Source: DATARH01 sp050246595 (lineage in GTDB: Bacteria > Pseudomonadota > Alphaproteobacteria > ATCC43930 > CGMCC-115725). Taken from it: a DNA stretch of 17,550 nt. Of this stretch, positions 1-8,855 are shown one piece after another. Position 1 is the first letter of the stretch. Each line of letters begins with the position of its first letter. Under the pieces are notes generated by a model. That model was not told the origin of the DNA. It searched no databases and saw nothing but the letters and a program-made list of their open reading frames with translations. Location of the stretch: assembly GCA_050246595.1 (NCBI GenBank), contig JBFWVT010000096.1, forward strand, positions 1 through 17,550, read 5' to 3'. The position numbers and the translations under genes were made by a program.

Positions 1-102
1 GACGCTCACGCTGAATAGCTTCGCGGTGGCGCGGCGCGAGCGACCGCCCGCCACCGCGGCCACCACCCGGTCCCGCAAATCCTGTGAATAGGGTCTGGGC
101 AT
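1..102 (-). CDS. IS630-family transposase, N-terminal 34 codons (partial)
   Basis: The minus-strand ATG at 100-102 begins a protein opening MPRPYSQDLRDRVVAAV, continuing with a Gly/Arg-rich segment and the start of a helix-turn-helix. This is the usual N-terminus of IS630-family transposases, which use a DDE catalytic domain to cut and paste the element at TA sites. Only the start of the DNA-binding region is inside the window, so the catalytic residues cannot be checked. The identification rests on the N-terminal motif and on the matching copy at the right end. Confidence 0.85.
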   Translation of the reverse strand, partial: MPRPYSQDLRDRVVAAVAGGRSRRATAKLFSVSV

Positions 103-195
103 GCGCGATGGCCTCCACCCCCCAGCCAGCATCTTGCGCAGAGATCCCCGCGCCGGGGAACCCCTATCCCGTTTCAACCAGACCCGATCACACTC
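1..195 (-). mobile_element. IS630-family element, 5' end (left copy, runs off window)
   Basis: Read on the minus strand, this stretch is the 5' end of an insertion sequence: a roughly 93-bp leader followed by a transposase start. The same sequence appears on the plus strand at 17430-17550, with three mismatches in the 121 shared bases. Homology between the copies stops just inside a TA dinucleotide at 196-197, and IS630/Tc1-mariner elements insert at TA and duplicate it. The terminal bases on the minus strand are GAGTGTGATCGGGTCTGG. The two copies are inverted relative to each other with their 5' ends facing inward. The rest of the element lies outside the window. Confidence 0.85.
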
Positions 196-216
196 TAGGT
201 GACATTCGATCGGTGT

Positions 217-234
217 CAACCCTTCCGAGGGTTG
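217..234. other. Perfect 7-bp stem-loop between the IS and the flavodoxin-like gene
   Basis: CAACCCT and AGGGTTG pair perfectly around a TCCG loop. The structure lies about 115 bp downstream of the minus-strand flavodoxin-like gene and 20 bp from the IS end. It has no T-run on either side, so it is not a convincing intrinsic terminator, although it could end or stabilise the upstream transcript. Nothing else recognisable lies in 198-350. Confidence 0.4.
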
Positions 235-350
235 CGATCAACATCTAGCGGGTGCTGTCGGATGGGGTTGCGAAGTATATAATTGCCGGTAAATTGAGGG
301 CCTGGATGCGCCCGTGATGTGTGCCGAATGCTTGACAGTCCCTCGCCGCC

Positions 351-842
351 TCAGAAGGCTCCCATTGCCATACCTGCCGCAAGCGCTGCCCCAATTTCCT
401 CGCAGCGGGCCAGATTGTCGGTTCCGATGACCTTGGGTGCCTGGATTGCCTCAGGGGTCTGGGCATGGGTGCACACGATCAGCGGCTCGGCGATCGGTCG
501 CAGCCGCCAGCCGGTTGCAATGCGCGCGATTTGACGCGCAGCGTTGTGGCCGTCGCTCCCGGCACAAATGAGTATCGCATAGGGTCGGCCGTTGATGCGT
601 TCCAGCGCCGGATAATACGTGCGGTCGAAGAAGTCTTTCATAAGCCCGGCAATCGCCGCGAGGTTCTCGGGAGCTGCGAAGATATAACCGTCGGCGGCCA
701 GGACATCCTCGGGCCCGGCATCCGGGGCGTGCAGCAGGCGAACGTGCATCCCGGCCTCGGATGCGGCGCCACGGAAGGCGGCCTCGGCCATTTGGCGCGT
801 ACCGCCGGTGCGCGAATGAAACACGATCAGGAGCGTCTTCAT
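351..842 (-). CDS. Flavodoxin-family / NADPH-dependent FMN reductase-like protein
   Basis: This 163-residue cytoplasmic protein has a flavodoxin fold. It opens MKTLLIVFHSRTGGTRQMAE, where the SRTGGTR segment (about residues 10-16) is the phosphate-binding loop for FMN. A second flavin-contact region around residues 53-60 reads YIFAAPEN. The length is normal for a stand-alone flavodoxin-like reductase, and there is no signal peptide or membrane segment. It probably carries out electron transfer or quinone/flavin reduction, but the substrate cannot be told. It starts 26 bp after the stop of the MDR oxidoreductase gene on the same strand, so the two are probably co-transcribed with this gene second. 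The Shine-Dalgarno sequence is weak. The gene looks intact. Confidence 0.8.
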   Translation of the reverse strand: MKTLLIVFHSRTGGTRQMAEAAFRGAASEAGMHVRLLHAPDAGPEDVLAADGYIFAAPENLAAIAGLMKDFFDRTYYPALERINGRPYAILICAGSDGHNAARQIARIATGWRLRPIAEPLIVCTHAQTPEAIQAPKVIGTDNLARCEEIGAALAAGMAMGAF

Positions 843-868
843 CCGAACCGCCGCTCGGAGCAGCGCAA

Positions 869-1885
869 TCAGCCGTGGCTGATAACGACTTTGCCGAAAT
901 GGGCGCGGCTTTCGAAATGGCGGTAGGCGTCGATCGCCTGGTCGAACGGGAAGACCCGATCAATGACGGGTTGCAGCCGATGCAGCGCCAGGGCCCGGTT
1001 CATCGCCTCGAAATCGGCGCGGCTGCCGACGCTGATCGAGCCGAGCGTCATGCCGCGGCCGCCGAGCAGCAACGGGTCGAGCATCATGCCGGATCGCGAC
1101 AGGCTGGAGCCGATCAGGCTGATGTGGCCGCCAACAGCGAGCGATTTGATCGAGTTGGCGAGCGTCCCCGGACCGCCGATCTCGACCACGCAATCGGTGC
1201 CCCTTCCCCCGGTCAGCTCGACCACCTTCGCGTGCCACTCCGGCTCCTCGACATAGTTGATCACCGAAGCGGCGCCGAGCGCGCGCAGCCGCTCCGCTTT
1301 CGCCGCCGAGGAGGTGATCGCGATCACCCGGGCGCCGAGCAGTTGCGCAAATTGCAGCGCAAAGATCGCCACGCCCCCGGTCCCCTGCGTCAGGACCGTG
1401 TCGCCGGCGCTAACCTTGCGATGGCCGGTCAGCGCAACCCAGGCGGTCACCGCGGCACAGGGCAATGTCGCCGCCGCCTCAAACGATAGATAGCTCGGCA
1501 TTGCCACTGCGGCTTCTTCGTGGACGACCGCGTATTCCGCCAGCATCCCGTCTAGATTGGCGCCGAGCCGGTCCGTCAGGTAGTCCGGCTTGATCGGGCC
1601 GCCGAACCAGCGCGGGTGGAAGCAGGGGATGACCCGGTCGCCGATCGCGAACCGGCTGGCGCCGGGGCCGAGTCCGACGACCTCGCCGGCGCCGTCGCTG
1701 AGCGGCACGACCCCGCGCCGGGTCGGCCCCCGGCCGCCGCCTTTTAGCACCATCAGATCGCGATAGTTGAGCGAGGTCGCGCGCACCCGGATCAGGATTT
1801 CCCGAGCTCCGGGCTGCGGATCGTCGCGCGATGCCGGCACCACCCCGTCAACGCCGTCGAAGCTCTCGATACAGTACGCCCGCAT
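869..1885 (-). CDS. NAD(P)-dependent MDR oxidoreductase (zinc-less, quinone-oxidoreductase type)
   Basis: This 338-residue protein of the medium-chain dehydrogenase/reductase superfamily has an N-terminal GroES-like domain (about 1-130) and a Rossmann domain. The nucleotide-binding loop GDTVLTQGTGGVAIFALQFA lies near residues 161-180. The position where zinc alcohol dehydrogenases have their catalytic cysteine reads SLNYRDLMVLKG (about 38-49), as in the zinc-independent quinone oxidoreductase branch, so a metal-free NAD(P)H reductase is more likely than a true alcohol dehydrogenase. The start at 1885 is supported by GAGGAT about 7 bases upstream. It lies 26 bp before the flavodoxin-like gene, which suggests a small redox operon. 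The substrate is unknown and nothing indicates damage. Confidence 0.85.
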   Translation of the reverse strand: MRAYCIESFDGVDGVVPASRDDPQPGAREILIRVRATSLNYRDLMVLKGGGRGPTRRGVVPLSDGAGEVVGLGPGASRFAIGDRVIPCFHPRWFGGPIKPDYLTDRLGANLDGMLAEYAVVHEEAAVAMPSYLSFEAAATLPCAAVTAWVALTGHRKVSAGDTVLTQGTGGVAIFALQFAQLLGARVIAITSSAAKAERLRALGAASVINYVEEPEWHAKVVELTGGRGTDCVVEIGGPGTLANSIKSLAVGGHISLIGSSLSRSGMMLDPLLLGGRGMTLGSISVGSRADFEAMNRALALHRLQPVIDRVFPFDQAIDAYRHFESRAHFGKVVISHG

Positions 1886-2316
1886 GCCCGATCCTCATCG
1901 CCCCGGCCCCTCGGCCCTGTCGGCATATTACAGCTCGGTCTCGTCCAGAAAGTCGATCCTGACGGCCTCGGCAAAAGCGAGATCAGCTCAACGCTCACCG
2001 CGCTGCCGCCGCCCGAGCTGAAACTCCGGGCAGGAATCAAAGCCTGAAGCGCCGCTCCCGAAGAGCATTCCCTCTCCGGCTATAAAATTGCTCGCACAGC
2101 TCCAGAAAAACACGCCCCGCCCACCTGCTTGCCGGAGCCACCCGGCCCTTCTGCAAGACTGAAAGGACCCCCTCCGTCCCCAGCTCCGGCCATCAAGAGG
2201 CGACATGCCAACGGCCCTCTCGCGCCGCACGCGGCTCCAGGGAAGATAAGACCGGTTCAAAGCAGGCGCTCGGTTGCAGCCTCGCAAAATTGCCGTGAGC
2301 GGCCGCTAATCTTTGG
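1886..2316. other. 431-bp intergenic stretch with no recognisable gene
   Basis: Short open frames occur here but none has a recognisable protein, a good ribosome-binding site, or support from its neighbours. On the minus strand a short tail reading FAEAVRIDFLDETEL ends at a TAA at 1928-1930, with an in-frame stop 20 codons earlier. It could be the last residues of a lost gene. No clear terminator hairpin was found after the large helicase gene that ends at 2317. Confidence 0.5.
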
Positions 2317-5300
2317 TTATCGGTTATGAGTGAAATCGGTCCGCTCATCCGGTAACGCCGTCGAAGTGCCGTTACACCGTTCCAGGATCTCGATCAGTCT
2401 CCTCCCGACCTGCGCCGTGAGCCGCTTCAACTCGAAGAGTTCGAGGATCGCGCGTAAATGCTCCTCGTCAGCCCAGCTCATGTGTTCATCTCGGAATACG
2501 TGCTTAGCCGCAGCACGCAGTTCGCCGGGCGGTATTTCCTCAAATGTGCGGGGCCCTCTGAGGCGGAGCCTCACTGGAGGGATATTCTGCGGCCGGACTG
2601 TCGAATAGATCAGCCCTGTCACGCCCGGTTCGTTTTCTGAAATGACGCGGCCGTCTTTTACAGCCTGCGCCAGGGCGCGGTTCAGTGCGGTTCTAAGCTC
2701 GCCTCCGAGACGCCGAATGCCGCAGCCGCGCAGATACAGGTCGTAAGCGCGTTTCGCGAGCATCGGACCTTCGACCGCGATGATTTGGCAGAGGCTGTCC
2801 GCTACTGCCGCAGTCGCCGCGGTGCGCGGATCGGGTGTCGCCACGTCGCTGAATACGACGTACTGGGCCGGCCTCGTCGTACCGCCTTCGCCGAGATCGC
2901 TACCCCAATCTAGCCGCCGCGATTCGCCCGCGAAACGAGCCGCGGCGGGAGATATGGACGCAATGTCGGCCGAGTGGCCCGCGCCCAGCTCACTCGATTC
3001 CGCAGGGGGAGGGCGTTCACAATGCTCTATCAAAGTCCCACCCTCGACCTTCCGGCTGGGAGGCTCTTCCAACTCGGCGTCGGGCTCGGGTTTATTCGGA
3101 TCAATTTCGGGAATGATTATGTCGAACCCTGGATCGGAGCTCACCTCCGGCGCGGCAGCAGTTGCTTCGGCCTCCTCGCGATCCTTCTCAAGATCGGCGT
3201 CGAGCGCCGCCGTCAGGCTGGCTAACGCGGTCTCGGTGTCGACCCACCAATCGGTCGACCATACCCGGTGGATGCGCCACCCGAGACCACGCAGAACGCG
3301 CTCGCGCAACAGGTCCCGATCCCGTGCGGTGGCCGAGCGGTGATAGGTCGCCCCGTCGCACTCGACGCCGGCGAGATAGCGCCCGGGCGCATCCGGGTGC
3401 ACGATCCCGAGATCGACACGGAAACCGGCGACCCCGACCTGCGGGTGGACGATCCAACCACGCTCCTGCAGCGCTTTTTGCACCGCCTCCTCGAACGGTG
3501 AATCCGGATCGCGGTCGAGTGGGGCAGCCGTTCGCGCCAGCGCGCCCGCCCCACGCTCGGCATATTCGAGGAAATGCTTGAAATCGCGCACGCCGTCCGC
3601 CTTCGTCCGCGACAGGTCAATCTGATCCGGCCGCAACGTCGCGAATACGAGCAATTCGCTGCGTGCCCTTGTGATAGCCACATTCAGCCGCCGCGTTCCG
3701 CCCTCCTTGTTCAGAGGGCCGAAATTCTGCGACACGCGGCCCGCCGCGTCGGGGCCATAGCCGACCGAGAAGAGGATCACGTCGCGCTCGTCGCCCTGCA
3801 CGGTTTCGAGATTCTTCACGAAGACCGGCTCGTGCCACTCGGCGCCGAAAAACCGTTCCAGTTCGGGCCGGCTGCGCCGTTCCTGGTCGAGCATTGTCTC
3901 GATCAGGCGCTGCTGTTCGGTGTTGAAGGTAACGATGCCGAGCGAACTGGACTGGGCTGCGAAAGCCAGGTCGAGCAGCCGGTTCAAGACCTCCCGAACG
4001 ACGGCGCGGGCCTCCTCGCGATTGACCCGCCCCGAACCGCGCTCATAGACGCCGCCCGGCACATGGACATAGCGCAGAGCGCGATCGTTCGTGACCGGCG
4101 AGGGAAACGTCACGAGCCCAGGGGGCGAATAGTATCTCTCGTTAGAGAACGCAATCAGGCTTTCATGCCGGCTGCGATAGTGCCACGCCAGTCGCTTGTG
4201 CGGGATGTTGGCGCCGCGGCATTCGTCGAGGATGCTCTCCAGGTCTTCCAGGTCCGAGGCGTCATCGTAGCTGTCACTGCTCCGGTCGAAAAACGCGGTC
4301 GGCGGAAGCTGTTTCGGGTCGCCGACGACAATCACCTGCCTGCCGCGCGCGATCGCGCCGATCGCATCCCACACCGGTATCTGGGACGCTTCGTCAAAAA
4401 TCACGACATCGACCGGCTGGGCGTCCGCCGGAAGATATTGCGCCACAGAGAGCGGGCTCATCATCAGGCAGGGCGCGAGTCTGGTCAGCGCCGTCGACAT
4501 CCGACCAAAGAGCTGCCTTAGCGGCAGATGACGGGTCCTTCTTTCGATCTCGCGCGCGAGCACGCCGAATTCGGGGTCGCGCCCGAAAGCGGTTCGCGGC
4601 GGTACGTTGCCCGAGAGCCGGCCGGCAACGACGCGCCTTGCCAGCTCGGCAACCCGAGCGTCGATTTCCGCGAACCGCGCAATCGCGGCCTCGTGGTGGT
4701 TGGCAATAAAGGTCCGCAACGCGTCTTCGCCGTCGACGACCTGCTCGATCCACCAGCGTGCGTACCCCAGCTCAAAGGCGTAGAGGATCTGTTCGGTCGT
4801 GATCGCTCCCGCCATCAGGACTCCAACAAGCGGGGCGAGCCCCAACCGGGCGGCGCTGTCCGCCACCTCGCGCCACGCGCACCATCGCTGTGTCTGCGCA
4901 GCAGCGCTCTCCCAGGCGCTGGCAGTCTTTACCGCTTGTGCGGGCCAGGAAGCATCAGCGGCAAGGCCGAGCCATTCGTCAGAGGTTTCGGCATGCTGCG
5001 CCAGATCGCGGCGCACGGCGTCGAACCGAACGAAGGCGTGGGCCAGCTCGGACAAAGCTGCCCGGAACCGCTCGTGCGCCGCAGGATCGGCCGCGCCCTG
5101 CCCGATGATCGAGAGCAAAGTCTCAATCCAATAGCGCTGCGGCGTCTCCGGACCGGCAAGCCGGTCGGCCGCCCGTTCCGTCTCCGCTGCCCAGTCGAAC
5201 AGCGCCTCCACGGCGGTCGCGTCGGTATCGAGGCCGTTCCACGCGCGGCCGAGCGCGGCGAGCGTGGGATCGTGCCGGGCGGCTTCCTGCCGCAGTGGCC

Positions 5301-8300
5301 TCAGATCAATCAGGCGCGCGATTTCCGGACCGATATCGTCCGGCAGCTCGTCGGCCGTGAACGGAGCCAGCATTTGCCGGGTGCGCCTCCTGCGGCCGCT
5401 GCGAACAAAGATGAACGCCTTTGACGCCTCGTGCCATTCCTTCAGCAATCCCGGGAGATCCAGTTCGAACACGCCGTCCCGGTAGAAGCAGGCGAGTTCC
5501 TTGCAGATTTCGGTATGACGTTGCTGCAGCGGCTTCCATTCCTCGAAGGCGCTGCGTAGCGTGGCGGCGTTGGCGCCGAGCAGCACCGCGCCGGGTTCGG
5601 CTTGGTCCATGACCGCCTGCGCCGCAAGAGCCAGCAGGCGGCGGCCGCGGCCGAGATCGCCGATCCCGGAAATCCCGAAATATGCAGCCAGCGCGGCGCG
5701 CTTCGTTTCGAGCGCCGCGACGGTGTCGCGAAAGCTGCTTGAGAGGTCGACGAGCTGATTTTGCCAAGCCCGAGACCAGTTCGCGCGGCGAATGCCGTTC
5801 AGCTTGTGGCGCGAGGGATCGCCGATCGCGTCGAGCGCGGTCTTCAGGGTCCGGCACATGTTCCGGAGCGCCGCCATATCGGAGTCGTCGTGCCGGTCCG
5901 GGGAGCTGAATGGGAGGGCAAATCCCGGCAGAAAATCTCGGCCGGCGATCACACGTCCCATCGCTTGGTGGGCTGTCAGACCATTGCGATGCCGACGATG
6001 CAAGGCCAGGACGACCGCGTTCAGACGGTCACGCAGCGCCTTCAGGTCCGAGGTCGCCCGCTCCCACTCATTCGAAGCCTCTTCGCTACGGGTCTCCCAC
6101 GCCGCTTTGAGCTGATTGAGAACGGCGGTCTTTTGCGCCTTGGCGGAATGGACTTCGAGGCAGAACGAGCCAAGCCCGACGTCGTTGAGTCGTCGGCGCA
6201 CGACGTCGAGCGCGGTCGTCTTGGCGGACACGAACAGCACCGTTTTGCCGTGCGCCAACAACTGTGTGATCATATTCGCGATGGTCTGGCTCTTGCCGGT
6301 CCCCGGCGGCCCGAACAGCACGAAATCCTTGTTCCGCGTTGCCGCAACTACGGCAGCGGTCTGGGACGAATCCGACGGAAGCGGCAGAAACAGGTCGCGC
6401 GGATGAACCTCGTCGTCGAGCCGCCGCTCGTCGGGCAGCTCGGCACCGTCGCCATAGCTCTCCTTCGGGGTGTCGATCAGGTGCCGAACAACCGGATTGC
6501 GCTTCAGCACGTCGGTCCGATCGACCAGGTCCTTCCACATCAGGTATTTGGCAAACGAAAAGTTTGCCAGGACCACCTCTTCGGTGAGTTCGAAGCCCTT
6601 CACATCCTTCAGATAGGCTCGCGCAATCCGCCAGATTTTGCCGACGTCGAGCCCCGATGCGTCGACCGGCAGTTCGCGTTCGAATTCGGGGAGGGTAAGT
6701 CTGAAATCCTGCCGCAGCATCTCCAGCAGGGTCGGATTTATCCGCGGGTCGTCCTCATGGCGCACGAGGTAGAAACCGGAGCGGACGGTGCGTCTTTCGA
6801 GAGCAACCGGGACGAGAAGCAGCGGCGCCTTGCAAACCTGGCTCTTTCCCTGCGGGGCCCACGATACGAATCCGATTGCGAGATAGAGGCTATTCGAGCC
6901 GCCTTCTTCGAAAGAGGTTCGCGCGGTTCGATGGATCTCGATCAGTCGCGCTTCGAGGATTTCTGCGCCCAACGTTGAATGAATCTCGTTTCGGGCGAGC
7001 GCCTCGGCAGCGTAGCGCAGCGCCGCATCGTCTCCGGCCGTTCGAAAGTGGAGATCGGCATCGCGCGGGTCGGCACCGCTCATGACACCCGGTGAATGCA
7101 GCAGTTTGATCCGCTTACCGTCGGCAAGCATGTCCTCCAGCCTTGCCGCGTCCGGACACACCAGCGGTACGGTCCCGTTTGTTGCCTTGAAGTTCAGAAG
7201 CCGATTGCGCAGCGACAGATCGAGCAGCTTGCGTTTCCATCGTTCCAACCGGTCCACGACTTCGTCGGCGCGGTCGGCGACGATCTCCTCTTCCTCGATG
7301 AAACTTGGCGGCGGTTCGATCCCTGCCGTTTCCTGGATTGCAGCGGATACGCTGATCGCTCGCGAGGCCGCCTCCGGGACTGAGGCCAGCGGCTTTATCT
7401 GACGGTGGCGCGCCCGGCGTATGTCGACAAGCAGCTCAAAACGCTTTTCGGCATCGGCGGCAACCAGCCCGGCTGCCTTCTCCACGGCGGCCCGAAACCG
7501 GGTCGGCCGGTCGCTGGTCAGCAGCGTCGTCTCGACCAGGACCAGCTCCTCGGCCTGAATGCGCTTGCGGATAGTCTGCGCCTCGTCGACCACGCCCACC
7601 GGGAATGCGTCGTCGATCAGCCAGACCCCTGTGAAGGCATGCCCCTCGCAAAACCCGATAACCGGGTTGAGTCCTGCCTGTTCGGCACAGCCCGCAAAGA
7701 GCAGCGCCAAGTCGAGACAGGTGCCGAGCCTGCGTTCCAGTATTGCGCTCGGCGACCGCACCTTCTGCCCGTTCTGTTCGAAGCTCTGCGGTGGCAACGC
7801 ATAGACGATGCGCTCGTCCGACAGCGCAGCCCAGATTGCCTCGGCAAGCTCCCACGCGCGTGTCTTCTTGCGCGCATTATAGCCGTCGAGCGCCGGATCG
7901 CGGCCGGCGGATCGCAATTTTTCGGCGGCATTGCGCAGAACGGCCTCGCTTGTCGGATCGTTTGGCAGCACGAACGCAGCGATCAGCTCGGGCGCCGCTG
8001 CGAGCCCGGTCCATTCGGAGGGCGATAGCAGGTCGCATGGCCTCGCGAGCCAAGCGAGGGTCTGCTCTCCAACACGCAGCGCGATGCTGATCTCGCCGCG
8101 GACCGCTTCGGTAAGGCCCAACAGGAATGCCGGGTCGAGTTCGACCGGCACCGGGTTCAGCCGCTCAGTGCCGTGCTCGCGCACCCGATCGAACGGGAAG
8201 ATTTTCGGTCTGAGAAAGCTCGGTGTCGAGGACACCAGGACCGCGGCTTCTGTCAGGGGCTGTTCGGTATCGTTAATGATCTCGATTTCGGCGATCGCCG

Positions 8301-8391
8301 GCACCGAATTGGCATGAAACGCCGCGTTGATACGGCTTGCGATACTTGCTTTCAGCTCGATGCCAATGTTCTTCACGTCCGCGTCGATCAT
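2317..8391 (-). CDS. hheA: DUF4011-SF1 helicase-Vsr nuclease-DUF3320 defence protein (Hhe-like)
   Basis: This 2024-residue protein matches the single-gene Hhe antiphage architecture: helicase, DUF4011, Vsr-type endonuclease. Residues 1-120 are beta-rich. A transglutaminase-like motif follows, with C225 in GTCLDLALLF and H251 in GHAFTGVWL. DUF4011 occupies about 380-630 (LLDLSLRNRLLNF). The SF1 helicase has Walker A GPPGTGKS at 694-701, a long insert of about 750-1300, motif II DEASQ near 1333, motif III GDPKQLPPT near 1358, motif V ETVQGDERDV near 1531 and motif VI LNVAITRAR near 1571. The Vsr/MTES_1575-like nuclease (about 1630-1720) shows SPFEEAV, VDLGI and VECDGATYH. A linker follows, then DUF3320 at about 1864-1985. 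GAGGAG precedes the ATG by 5 bases. The family is thought to unwind and cut invading DNA in the cytoplasm. All motifs are intact and no frameshift is visible. Confidence 0.85.
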   Translation of the reverse strand: MIDADVKNIGIELKASIASRINAAFHANSVPAIAEIEIINDTEQPLTEAAVLVSSTPSFLRPKIFPFDRVREHGTERLNPVPVELDPAFLLGLTEAVRGEISIALRVGEQTLAWLARPCDLLSPSEWTGLAAAPELIAAFVLPNDPTSEAVLRNAAEKLRSAGRDPALDGYNARKKTRAWELAEAIWAALSDERIVYALPPQSFEQNGQKVRSPSAILERRLGTCLDLALLFAGCAEQAGLNPVIGFCEGHAFTGVWLIDDAFPVGVVDEAQTIRKRIQAEELVLVETTLLTSDRPTRFRAAVEKAAGLVAADAEKRFELLVDIRRARHRQIKPLASVPEAASRAISVSAAIQETAGIEPPPSFIEEEEIVADRADEVVDRLERWKRKLLDLSLRNRLLNFKATNGTVPLVCPDAARLEDMLADGKRIKLLHSPGVMSGADPRDADLHFRTAGDDAALRYAAEALARNEIHSTLGAEILEARLIEIHRTARTSFEEGGSNSLYLAIGFVSWAPQGKSQVCKAPLLLVPVALERRTVRSGFYLVRHEDDPRINPTLLEMLRQDFRLTLPEFERELPVDASGLDVGKIWRIARAYLKDVKGFELTEEVVLANFSFAKYLMWKDLVDRTDVLKRNPVVRHLIDTPKESYGDGAELPDERRLDDEVHPRDLFLPLPSDSSQTAAVVAATRNKDFVLFGPPGTGKSQTIANMITQLLAHGKTVLFVSAKTTALDVVRRRLNDVGLGSFCLEVHSAKAQKTAVLNQLKAAWETRSEEASNEWERATSDLKALRDRLNAVVLALHRRHRNGLTAHQAMGRVIAGRDFLPGFALPFSSPDRHDDSDMAALRNMCRTLKTALDAIGDPSRHKLNGIRRANWSRAWQNQLVDLSSSFRDTVAALETKRAALAAYFGISGIGDLGRGRRLLALAAQAVMDQAEPGAVLLGANAATLRSAFEEWKPLQQRHTEICKELACFYRDGVFELDLPGLLKEWHEASKAFIFVRSGRRRRTRQMLAPFTADELPDDIGPEIARLIDLRPLRQEAARHDPTLAALGRAWNGLDTDATAVEALFDWAAETERAADRLAGPETPQRYWIETLLSIIGQGAADPAAHERFRAALSELAHAFVRFDAVRRDLAQHAETSDEWLGLAADASWPAQAVKTASAWESAAAQTQRWCAWREVADSAARLGLAPLVGVLMAGAITTEQILYAFELGYARWWIEQVVDGEDALRTFIANHHEAAIARFAEIDARVAELARRVVAGRLSGNVPPRTAFGRDPEFGVLAREIERRTRHLPLRQLFGRMSTALTRLAPCLMMSPLSVAQYLPADAQPVDVVIFDEASQIPVWDAIGAIARGRQVIVVGDPKQLPPTAFFDRSSDSYDDASDLEDLESILDECRGANIPHKRLAWHYRSRHESLIAFSNERYYSPPGLVTFPSPVTNDRALRYVHVPGGVYERGSGRVNREEARAVVREVLNRLLDLAFAAQSSSLGIVTFNTEQQRLIETMLDQERRSRPELERFFGAEWHEPVFVKNLETVQGDERDVILFSVGYGPDAAGRVSQNFGPLNKEGGTRRLNVAITRARSELLVFATLRPDQIDLSRTKADGVRDFKHFLEYAERGAGALARTAAPLDRDPDSPFEEAVQKALQERGWIVHPQVGVAGFRVDLGIVHPDAPGRYLAGVECDGATYHRSATARDRDLLRERVLRGLGWRIHRVWSTDWWVDTETALASLTAALDADLEKDREEAEATAAAPEVSSDPGFDIIIPEIDPNKPEPDAELEEPPSRKVEGGTLIEHCERPPPAESSELGAGHSADIASISPAAARFAGESRRLDWGSDLGEGGTTRPAQYVVFSDVATPDPRTAATAAVADSLCQIIAVEGPMLAKRAYDLYLRGCGIRRLGGELRTALNRALAQAVKDGRVISENEPGVTGLIYSTVRPQNIPPVRLRLRGPRTFEEIPPGELRAAAKHVFRDEHMSWADEEHLRAILELFELKRLTAQVGRRLIEILERCNGTSTALPDERTDFTHNR

Positions 8392-8459
8392 GTGCTCCTC
8401 GTCTGGATCGGTAGGTGTATTTGATCTTTCCCCGGAAAGGTGAACACCGGGTTATAGGG

Positions 8460-8730
8460 TTATCTGGTCTGTCTGCTCCGGGTGATATGGCCAAAAGCGG
8501 AGTGGATTCGCTGCCAATTGTAGTAGCATTCGGCGTGCGCGAACAGATCGCGCCGCGCGGCATTGCGCTCGGGGCAGTCGCGTCGGTGAACCAGTTCGGT
8601 TTTCAAGATACCGCAGAAACTCTCCCTCAGGACATTGTTCCGGCAGCTTGCCGTGCAGCTCATCGATTATGTGATGGCGGCAGTCTTCAGGATCTTGCGA
8701 GAGCCGTCGGCGGCGTACTGGCTACCACGA
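8460..8730 (-). pseudogene. IS3-family transposase (OrfB) C-terminal remnant
   Basis: The minus-strand reading begins RGSQYAADGSRKILKTAAIT, then has TAA (8667-8669) where the family usually has Gln. It continues SMSCTASCRNNVLRESF and LKTELVHRRDCPERNAARRD, ending YYNWQRIHSAFGHI. These are the conserved last 90 or so residues of the IS3 OrfB integrase domain, including the Glu of the DDE triad in the ESF motif. The upstream two thirds, OrfA and both terminal repeats are not recognisable, so the fragment is dead. It lies between the Hhe-like gene and the imuA fragment and marks one of several recombination scars. Confidence 0.85.
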
Positions 8731-8791
8731 AAGCCTATCCGAGAGTTCTGAAAGGTTGGCGGGCACTCCCGGTGGGACACTCACGTCGGTG

Positions 8792-8826
8792 TTGACGCAC
8801 CCAGCTTTATGGAACAAAATAGGAAC
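8792..8826 (+). promoter_or_regulatory. SOS promoter with alphaproteobacterial LexA box
   Basis: GAAC at 8812-8815 and GAAC at 8823-8826 are separated by exactly 7 bases. This is the direct-repeat LexA box of Alphaproteobacteria (GTTC-N7-GTTC read on the other strand). A -35-like TTGACG (8792-8797) and a -10-like CAAAAT (8815-8820) with 17-bp spacing overlap the box, so LexA binding would block RNA polymerase. It sits 30 bp upstream of the imuA start, and imuA operons are known SOS targets. The position and match make chance unlikely. Confidence 0.8.
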
Positions 8827-8855
8827 ATAGTCTTCCGCTCGCCGTTCGGGGGAGT

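Noticed and set aside
217..234. Rho-independent terminator for the flavodoxin-like gene
   Set aside because: The stem is perfect but no T-run follows on either strand, so only a stem-loop is reported.
761..1489. 242-codon plus-strand ORF opposite the MDR oxidoreductase
   Set aside because: It is an Arg/Ala-rich shadow of a clearly recognisable minus-strand gene. Long antisense frames are expected at this GC content.
1928..1990. Minus-strand tail FAEAVRIDFLDETEL as a gene end
   Set aside because: An in-frame stop lies 20 codons upstream and no family is recognised. It is mentioned only in the intergenic note.
5760..6980. 405-codon plus-strand ORF opposite the helicase core
   Set aside because: It has no recognisable domain and lies entirely antisense to conserved helicase and DUF4011 sequence.
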